Positions 55,690-64,000 of a stretch of DNA of 64,000 nucleotides are shown one piece after another. This DNA comes from Tretioscincus oriximinensis. Its lineage: Eukaryota; Chordata; Lepidosauria; Squamata; Gymnophthalmidae. The position numbers and the translations under genes were made by a program. Positions within the stretch are counted from its first letter, which is position 1. Every line of letters begins with the position of its first letter. The stretch is taken from positions 172,769 through 236,768 of the forward strand of contig JAJVDF010000869.1 in the NCBI GenBank assembly GCA_022410635.1, given 5' to 3'. Under the pieces are notes generated by a model that had not been told where the DNA came from, searched no databases, and saw only the letters and a list, made by a program, of their open reading frames with translations.

Positions 55690-56470
55690 TTCCTCACCCC
55701 TGACTTAGAAACTAAGGCCTGGGTGCCATATGAAAAGGAGGGAAGCCCAGAAGAAGGAGAAGTGGCAAGGGGATGGGGGGAGCATTGAAAAGTCTGCAGA
55801 TTTGTGGGTCTGGGTGGGGAAATGGCATGGGGAAGGGAGGGGGAGTGGCCTGTGTGTGTGTGTGTGGCCTGAGTGAGGGGTGGGCATGGCCATGGGCAGG
55901 GAAGGGGGGTGGCCCTTGAGTGATGTTACATATGGCAGAAGAAAAAGTCCCTTTCTACTTTTGTACAAGTTAGATGTGAGAGGCCTTACTTTGATGACCC
56001 TTCTGTGTTGCTAAATGGCTGGATAGTTTGCTAGGAATCCAAACGATCTGAAAGGTGAAGCTGGGGAGACGGCTGACTAGAGAGAAGATGACGGCACCCA
56101 TTCTGCTGCCTACATTATGGAGCCCCATGCAAATAAAGAGAAGAAATGCATATATCGTCCTTGCCTGCCATTGTTTTTAATTATACATTCTTATGTAAGC
56201 GGATCTGTTAATTTGTTTTGCGTGAACCAGGTTAAGGTTTAGGTTTGCATAATAGGAATTCAGATATATAAATATTCTAAGCAAACAAGTAGGCATCAGG
56301 AAGGCACCACAGTGTCGAAGGCTGTTTNTGAGACCTTGAGTCAGGATTTTTTTTNNNAAAAAAACTAACTTGCTATCTGCAGCCCTTGGTCTCTACATTC
56401 TGGAAGCCAGTGAGCCTTTTTGGGGGAGGACTTCTGATTGTTTTTCCATTGGGTAGTGTAGATGATGGAG
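55690..56470. other. PPP1R16A intron
   Basis: 55,700-55,990 is the repeat shared with 230-545, with a short GT run near 55,851-55,865. 55,990-56,330 is unique and holds an atgcaaat octamer near 56,127. No exon seen. Confidence 0.4.
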
Positions 56471-56474
56471 ACTC

Positions 56475-57385
56475 ATAGAGTTGGAAGGGATCTCCAGGGT
56501 CCTGGGGTGCAACCCCCTTCCCTATCCAGGATGCACTAAACCATCTCAGACCGATGGCTGCCCAGCCTCTGTTTGAAGACTTCCAGCAAAGGAGAACTCA
56601 GAACCTTCTGAGGCAACCCTTACAGTTTTTTCTGGTATTTAAATCTTGAAGTTTCATCCTATTGTTTCTAGTCATTCCATGTGCAATGGACTCTGTGGCA
56701 GCCCTTCAAATATTTGTAGGCAGCTCTCAGGTCTCCTCTCAGTCTTCTCTTTTGCAGACTAAACATCCCCAGATTCTTTGACCCTTTCTCCTAGGACCTA
56801 GTTTAGAATGTCCATCCTTTGTTCTTGTTAAGATAAATATTCTGTGAGCGGCTTTCAGTAAAGACAGTCTAGTGAAGAGTTTTACAACTTAAGAAATGGT
56901 CTCCCATCTGTGGGTGTCTATATCAGACACCTTCTTAGATGGCAGCTTTTGAGAACAGCAGTAATTCCCAATACAATCACTGTTAGAACATAAGAAAAAC
57001 CCTTCTTAGCCCATTTAGTCCAGTTTTCTGCCTCATACAGTAGCCCATTAATTGCACCTCAAGCAGAAGAAGGCAAATGCCATTTCAGGAATCCTGCTTG
57101 TTGCTCCATCTCAGAGGCAGTATCAAGACANCCACCTTAGTAGCTATTTGTCTAATCCTGTCTTAAAGCTATCCAGGCTACTAGCTCCCACCACCTCTTC
57201 TGAAAGTAAATTCCACAGGCCAATGACCCTCTGGGTGAAAAAATACTTTCCCTTCTCTGTCTTCATTCTTCTGCCTATCACTTTCAAATAGTGTCCCCTG
57301 GTCCTAGGGTTGTGTGGAAATGCTATATTTCAAGGCTGAAGAGGCCCAGATGTTGTAGCCTGATTTCATAAGCATTGTTGCTGTT
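56475..57385 (-). repeat. CR1 fragments, both lineages
   Basis: 56,475-56,800 is chicken-type CR1 (catagagttggaagggatct). 56,985-57,375 is a CR1/L3 3' end (ccaccacctcttctgaaagt). Confidence 0.75.
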
Positions 57386-57469
57386 TTAATNATCCATTTT
57401 ATCTATTTTTATGCTTTTATACTACTTTACTATCGCCTGCCCCTGAAACTTTTTCGTAGAGGGCAGGCT

Positions 57470-58215
57470 AGAAATTCNGATTTATTTATTTATTTGATTT
57501 ATATTATTTACTTACTTATGCATATGTTTTCCACTATGCCCAGCTAAAATAGAACAGTTCAAAAAGGCCATCAGTGTCTACAGTGACAGTTCAGTGAGCC
57601 CAAGGGGAGGATGAACTGGTGTGTTTTAATTAGGTATCTAAATATATACAGTGTAGGTGCCTGACGAACCTCAGAGGGGACACCATTCCATAATCTGGGG
57701 GCTACCACCGAGAACTCCATCCCATGCATTCATAACGGTACTTTGCCAACAGGATAATGATAATGATGTTTATTTATAACACCCCTTTCACCAAAGGGCA
57801 GTACACATAGCTTTTGTTGCTTTCTCCACAACAGACACCCTGTGAAGTCAGTGGGGCTGAGAGAGTTCTAAAAACCTGTGACTTGCCCATGGTCACCCAG
57901 GTGGCTTCATGGAGGAATGGAATCGAACCAGGAGGCTTCCAGATAAGAGGCCAGAACTCCAACCGCTACTCCAAACTGGCTCTCTGAAAATTCTGGGATC
58001 ATCAGGAGAATCTCAGTGGAAGATCTTGTCTGTGTGGACAAGAGACATTTCTTCAGATATTTGGTATGTTTAGGGCCCTATAAAAAGAAAAGAAAAGTCA
58101 ATTTTTATACCCTGCTTCTTTCAACCCGAGGGGAATCAAAGCGGCTTNCATAACCTTCTGTTCTTCTCTTTACAACAGACACCTTGTGAAGTTGCTGGGG
58201 CTGAACTCAGTAGCA
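57470..58215. repeat. TTTA-ended repeat and two SINE bodies
   Basis: 57,480-57,745 is the TTTA-ended dispersed repeat. 57,765-57,985 is a near-complete SINE with tRNA-like head on the minus strand. 58,085-58,210 is a truncated SINE. Confidence 0.65.
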
Positions 58216-58264
58216 AATGGGCAGCCAGGGATTTTTTTGGGACTGGCCAAAAATGTGTCTGGCC

Positions 58265-58715
58265 AGTTGTGGCAGTTAGCAGTGAATAAAGAAAAAATAT
58301 TTTCTGTAACTCGCAACACTAGGACCATTAGACATTCCTTGAAACTGATGGGCAGAAGAGTAAGAACAGATAAGAGGNTTTTTTTCCACCCAGAGGGTCA
58401 TTAGTCTGTAGAATTTACTTCCAGAAGAAGTGGTGGTGGTAGCTGGATAAAGCCTGGATAGCTTTAAGATAGGATTAGACAAGTTCATGGAAGCCAAGGG
58501 TATAAATAGCTACTAGGATGGATCTTTTGAAACTGTCTCCAAGATGGCGCAACAGGCAGTAGTCTTGAAACACCATTTTCAGGGAGTCAAGGTGAAGATT
58601 TTGCCTTCTTCTGTTTCAGATTACCCAGGTGCAATTGGTTGGCCTCTACGTGAGACAGAATGCTGGACTAGATGGACTCTAGTCTGATACAGCAGGAATG
58701 CTCTTATGTTCTTAG
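58265..58715 (+). repeat. CR1/L3 3' end
   Basis: gaataaagaaaaaatatttt, cattccttgaaactgatggg and gaatgctggactagatggac end in atgctcttatgttctta. Confidence 0.78.
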
Positions 58716-59570
58716 ATACTTATATTCTGAACCAAACGAAAGTACCATGCCATCAAGGGCAGTCCCATATAGAACACAACACAGTAGTTCAGTCTGAATG
58801 GTACCAGGGCATGGATTACTGTGGCCAGGTGTTTCCTGTCCAGAAAGGGGCACAGGGACAACCTGGCTAGAATACTTCACACCTTGGTAACTTTGGCACC
58901 TTAGGTTCCAAGTTCCGAAATGTTCTTAGGGATTCTGCTGCTGGTGGTTTCTATCTTTGGTGGTGGCAGCTATTTCCTTCTTCCCCATAATTCTCTTCCT
59001 CTTATTTTAAGGAAGTCGAAGGTATTCTGTGAGAGACTTTGAGTAATAATAATAAAGGTATTCAGGTTCGCTTTTAAAAACTTTCCTTGAATTCTTGGCT
59101 AACATAATGTTTTTGGCAGGACAAATCTTAAGCATAATATTTTTATTGTCATTCATCTTCATGGCTTATGCAACATAAAGATTAAACAGTGTAGTCCAAA
59201 ATGCATCCAAAATAAATAAAATACTATATACAATTCCAACCAATCTTTTCAAACCTAGGTAATGCTTTCCTAGATGTGGTACAGGGAAGAATGTGCTCAA
59301 TTGATCTATATTGTGTCTTTTTTTTCAAGAATATTTTGAGTTCATTTACATATTTAGGGTTTCAGTGCATGGTACCCAGGTTTCTAGAAATTGCTCAAAA
59401 GGCTGTGATGTTCTCCAGTTGCTCATGATTCCAAATAAGATATTCATTCAAAATTAATTTCCATATTTCTGTGGCCCACTTTGACCTGCTTAATCCATGT
59501 GTTTGCTTGCAATTTCTAATTCCTTCCTTTGTGCCCTGCAATAGGACTATGCGGTTTAAATTCTTCATTG
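58716..59570. other. PPP1R16A intron, no exon seen
   Basis: AT-rich, mostly unassigned. The stretch near 59,100-59,480 may be old LINE sequence. Confidence 0.35.
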
Positions 59571-59574
59571 CTAT

Positions 59575-60110
59575 TCAGTGCCAAACCAGAAAAATATCTT
59601 CTCTCTCACACGATACTAGGACTGAGGGGCATTCCTTGAAGCTGATGGGCAGAAAAGTTAGGACAGACAAGGGAAAGTATTTTTTTTTAACAAGTGGGCC
59701 TTTAGTCTGTGGAATTCACTTACAGAGGAGGTCGTGATATCTAGCAGTCTGGATAGCTTCAAAGGCCTAGATCNAATCGTTCAAATTTAGCTTGTCATAA
59801 ATGAGATTCCAAATGTGTTTTATATTTTATGTTTATCACTTAATATATTTTTATATTCTATAATGTCCAGTTCTGTGAAATGATATGGTNTTTTGACCAA
59901 TCAATAAAGATTTTTGGATTTAGACTAGATAAATTCATGGAGAGCAGGTGGCTAGTAGCTATTAGGATGGAACAGGCAGGATTCCTGAAGTACCATTTGC
60001 AGGGAGTTGAGAGCAGGTGAAGGTTTTGTCTCCTCCTTGTTCTTCAGACTGTCCAGGTGAAACAGAATGCTGGACGAGGTGGGCTGTGGCCTTATTCAGC
60101 AGAGCTCCTA
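59575..60110 (+). repeat. CR1/L3 3' end split by an L1-like tail
   Basis: The CR1/L3 module breaks after tctggatagcttcaa (59,760) and resumes at gactagataaattcatgg (about 59,922). The insert ends caatcaataaagatttttgg, an L1-like 3' tail. Confidence 0.65.
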
Positions 60111-60124
60111 GTATGTAACTGAAA

Positions 60125-60295
60125 AACAGGTGGAACAAAAGGGACATTACTTTGAAACTAGCAAGTATGCTGCTCCAGAACTGGGTTATCGTAGGGCAAA
60201 GCCACCACATCTGAAAGTATGTAGTTTGCTGATCACATTTCTTCAACAAGCACATTATTAGAATTAGCTCCAGGCTTCTAGATTGAAGTTTTCAC
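60125..60295 (-). repeat. L1 ORF2 C-terminal fragment
   Basis: The minus-strand frame reads CDQQTTYFQMWWLCPTITQF followed by WSSI, matching the HMWWECP-FW signature of L1 ORF2. Confidence 0.7.
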
Positions 60296-61480
60296 CCAAA
60301 AGGAAGGGTTCGTTCTTGTTTTTATCTGTCTTTTTCATCTCAGTGGATCGGTAAGCAGAAATGCTAAAGGTGTGAATCAGTCTTATTGCCCCGATTGTCT
60401 GAAGGCAACCTTATTACATCCAGAAAGGGAGCCTGCTGTGCTGGCAACTCTTTTGTGCAGAAGGATTTAGTGAGCTCAAAGCACATTGCCAGGTGCCACA
60501 GCCATGCTTTTATTGATCTACCTAATTCATAGAACCAAAGAACTGGATCTCCTTGTCCATGGGTTTCAACTCCCTGCTCAATGCAGAATTCACTAAACCA
60601 TCCCAGACGGAGGGCTTTCTAGCCTCTGAAGTCTTTCATCAAAGAAGAACTCATCACTTGTTGCAACCTAGTCCACTGGTTGATCACCTCTTTTGTTCTT
60701 ATGTCCCCACATATTTCTCTTCCTGACTCTTAGCCATTCCTAGACTTTCCGTCCATCTTTTGTACAATGTTAGTTCCTTTGAGCCTGTAAAATTGGATCT
60801 CAGAGAAATGCGAAGAAGAAGAAGGGACTCAGAGTGGCTTTCAAGGTTAATTTTTGACCGAAGGCTTACATATATTCTATTTTCCCCATCAGATTAGTGG
60901 TGGTTCTCATAAATCTACTTGAAATGTCAATTGCAAATCTACTTTCTTTCAAACAGCTGAGTTGGCTGAAGCTAAGGCCAGTAGAGGGCACACACCCCTC
61001 TCTATGGCCAATACAGGGCATTGAGAACAGGCTGTCTCTTATTGGGTGCGTTGTTCATGCCTCATGCTGATAGCTAGATGTTTGGGGTTTGATCTGGAAG
61101 TGCCCTGAGGAGCTAAGATGGGGCTCCCCTGGGGAAAGGAAGTTCAGAACTGAGGAGGTTTAGGTCTGAAGTCCAGGGTGCAAGTTCCTTGTCAGCTATC
61201 TGAGGCCACTGGCTGTTTACACTGTCTCTGAAGAGTTTATATGTTCCCATTTGCCTCACATTGCCCACACAAGATGGTGAAGCACATGTTTACACAGCTT
61301 CAGAATGGGAATGTAAATCTCTATAAAGAATTCTGGCAATATCCACTTTGCTCTACTTCCAATGAAGAGTAGCTGTGGCACTTGGTAAAAAGCAAAGTGA
61401 AATGAAAATAACTCTTGGGTGACTTTGGAAGCTCTTAGTGGTGTGACTTTGGAATTCATCTTTCTAACATCAAGCTAAAA
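60296..61480. other. PPP1R16A intron with CR1 and SINE pieces
   Basis: Chicken-type CR1 on the minus strand lies at 60,530-60,800 and a tRNA-SINE body on the minus strand at 60,815-61,010. The rest is unique. No exon seen. Confidence 0.45.
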
Positions 61481-62275
61481 GAGAAAAGCTGGAGAGAGAG
61501 AAATTATCTGTCATACAACATTAGAACCAAGGGGAACCTGTGAAGCTTATGGGCAGGAGAGTAGGATGGACGATGGGAAAGATTTATTTCACCCAGAATC
61601 AGTCCTTGGAATTTGCTACTAGAAGGGTGGTGGGAGGTGGCAGCCTGGATAGCTTAAAATAGGATTAGATTTCATGGCAGCTACTAGGATAGATGCTTGG
61701 ATCCTGCCTTTGGGATGGAGCAACAGGCTGCTTTCCTGAGACCTTAGGGTATATGCCGGGGTATAAGTATGAATAAATGAATGAATGAATAAATAGATTT
61801 GCTGGGAGTACAGAACAGGTGAAGGTTTTACTTTCTTTTTCTGCTTCAGAAATGGCCCATTTGGGGCCACTGGGTGAGGTGGAATACCCCAGCTTCCCAG
61901 CCTTTATGGCCAATATGACTGTCCGTTTGCCCTGGAAGTCCTAAGTTCTGCATCAGCTAGGCATCCTGGCTTTTGGCCGATCTTGGCTTTTGGAACATCT
62001 TGGATAGTTTCAAGACAGGACTAGACAGATTTATGGACACCAAGATATAAATGGGTACTAGGATGGATGTCTGGATGCTGCCTCTGGGATGGAGCAACAG
62101 GCAGGACTCCTGAAATACCATTTGCAGGGAGTCATGAACAGGTGCATATTTTGCTTTCCTCTGTTCGGACTGCCCAGGTGCATCTGGTGGGCCTCTGTGT
62201 GAGACAGAATGATGGACTTGATGGGCTGTGGCCTGATCCACTATGGCTCTTCATATGTTCTTATGTTCTAACATC
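61480..62275 (+). repeat. Two CR1/L3 3' ends
   Basis: The first is at 61,490-61,925, with a TTTA-ended repeat inserted near 61,745-61,800. The second is at 61,985-62,272 and ends ctcttcatatgttcttatg. Confidence 0.75.
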
Positions 62276-63085
62276 CATGTAGGCACCAATCCTGTTTCAG
62301 CTGATGTATTTCATCTGTTTTATAATGATTTTAATGCAGTTGTTCTGAGCCCTCCGAGTATAGGGTGAGACAGAAATATTTGTTAATTCACAAAATCACA
62401 GCATTGGAAAGGGGTCCTCCAGGGTCATGAGTCTAACTCTCTGCTTCATACGTGCAAACCCATTCGGGTAATTATTGGCACACCTACCTCATAGAGGGAC
62501 AAATCTGTTGCTTACAGTCCTCTAAGCTACTGGCCACCTTTTTTNCACCAAGAGGGATGCAGATACACCCTATTTGCTCAAGAGTAGCAACAAAGGCAAG
62601 AAGAGGAAGCAAACGGAATTGAAGGCAGGAGTCACAAGTCCTCCTCTGTGTGCCCTGGACATTCCTGCAAGGGCGATAATCCAGCCAAGTGCCAGGGCCA
62701 AGCATTTGGTCTGTTCTTTAAACCACCAACAGGCGGGTGGAGCAAACAGGGTCAGTCCCGGGGCACTCTGGCTGCAGAAGCAGAAAACCCAGCCCTGCAA
62801 AGAAGAGCATTATCAGACACAAGACTCACTCTGCCTTCTCACCAGAAGCCCACTGCAACTACAGAGTAGACCCAGCTGCTTGAAATTATTTCTATTTTTA
62901 GCCCATCTGCCTTTTCATTCAAGAACCCATTTGGCATGAATAAGCACACAGAAACTGGCTCAGGCTGAGAAAGCAAAGGCTGGCCACCTGGCAGGGAGTC
63001 AANGAAGTGTGACGCAAGGCAAACAAGGAGAACGGCGTTGCAAGGGGAAGTCAGGAACACATCGGGTCCCCTTTTCAAGGAGAGA
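62276..63085. other. PPP1R16A intron, largely unique
   Basis: An old CR1 piece may lie at 62,400-62,540. 62,560-63,080 shows no repeat signature and no splice-bounded frame I can support. Confidence 0.4.
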
Positions 63086-63890
63086 GGAAAACATAAGAGG
63101 AGCTAAATGGGACCAGAGCTCATCTAAGCCCACCATCCAGCATTCAGGCCCACCAAATGCACCTGGGTGGTCTGAAATAGAAAAAGCTAAAATCTTCACC
63201 TGTTCTTGAGTCCATGCAAATAGTACTTCAGGAATCCTGCCTGTTGCTCCATCCCGGAAGCAGCATCAAAACGCTATTCTAGGATCTATTTATACTCTTG
63301 GTGTCCATGAACTTGCCAAATCTTGTCAGAATGCTATTGAGGCTGCTAGCTACCTCCACCTCTTCTGGAAGTAAATTTCACAGGCTAATATACTTTCTCT
63401 TGCCCATCCTAACTAGTCTGCCCATCAATTTCAAGGAATGCCACCTNGTCCTAGTGTTGTGTGACAGAGTTACTTATGCATCTCTTGCATGATTTAATGC
63501 ACTTCAATCAGATAACATCTTAAACGCCATCTTTCGGGGTTGAAGAGGCCCAGACAATGCAGCCTGAAGTCATAAAGGAGGTGCTGCAGCCCCTTAATCC
63601 TTCTTATTGCCTTTTTCTGCACCTTCTCTAGTTCCACAATATCCTTTTTGAGATGTGGTGACCAGAATTTTACACAGGATTCCAAATGTGGCCTCACCAC
63701 AGATGTATGAAGAGGCAAAACTACCCTTGCTGACTTTTTTTGATTCCGTTTCTTATGATCCCTAACATTCAATTTACTTTTTTTCACTGTGGCTGCACAG
63801 TGGATTGACAGCTTCATTGAACTACCCACCAACACATCCTTTTCCTGCTATGCCACCGAAAGCTTGGTTCCCATCAATTGACAGGAGTAC
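63085..63890 (-). repeat. CR1/L3 3' region
   Basis: It runs backwards from aacataagaggagctaaatg to catcaattgacaggagtacc, including [20 protein letters not shown] on the minus strand. Confidence 0.82.
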
Positions 63891-64000
63891 CAGCTTGGGA
63901 CAAAAACAGTAAATCCCTATAGACAAAGCTGTGTAGCAAACTCTAATGTGCTTTAATCACAAGTTCCTTGAAGAAGAAGGAAAACCCCTCACCTCTTCTT

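Overview
The window looks like nuclear DNA of a squamate reptile. Coding sequence is sparse and split into short exons with GT/AG boundaries. The rest is packed with CR1/L3-type and L2-like LINE fragments, a lizard-type L1 3' end, tRNA-derived SINEs, foldback MITEs and microsatellites. The gene order and strands, KIFC2(+) / FOXH1(-) / PPP1R16A(+), match the conserved vertebrate block known from human 8q24.3. Assignment to squamates is an inference from repeat content; no species can be named.

Layout: 657-3746 (+) holds the last three coding exons of a C-terminal kinesin, best read as KIFC2. 8784-14218 (-) is a complete three-exon FOXH1-like gene (copy A, about 340 aa). 23711-29291 (-) is a second complete three-exon FOXH1 gene (copy B, about 446 aa). 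33144-39109 (-) is a three-exon gene I do not recognise (about 578 aa). Its first exon carries a motif like the N-terminal acidic region of cortactin/HS1. 54077-54326 (+) is the first coding exon of PPP1R16A; the rest of that gene lies beyond the right edge. CpG-rich promoter-like segments lie at 13.6-14.76, 16.2-16.5, 43.4-43.76 and 52.78-53.2 kb.

The main result is the tandem FOXH1 pair. Both copies share identical intron positions and an intact forkhead domain, and both keep an EH1-like motif. Only copy B keeps the C-terminal Smad-interaction motif ([10 protein letters not shown]). Copy A stops early and its stop codon lies about 20 bases from CR1 debris, so it may bind DNA without recruiting Smad2/3. 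A GC-rich segment just upstream of copy A, between the two genes, contains a good CTCF-like site.

The second result is the unrecognised gene. It sits between FOXH1 and PPP1R16A and needs one extra base in a homopolymer to read through its middle exon.

All exon boundaries were read by eye from splice consensus and phase. Repeat limits are approximate. Scattered N bases fall in a few codons.
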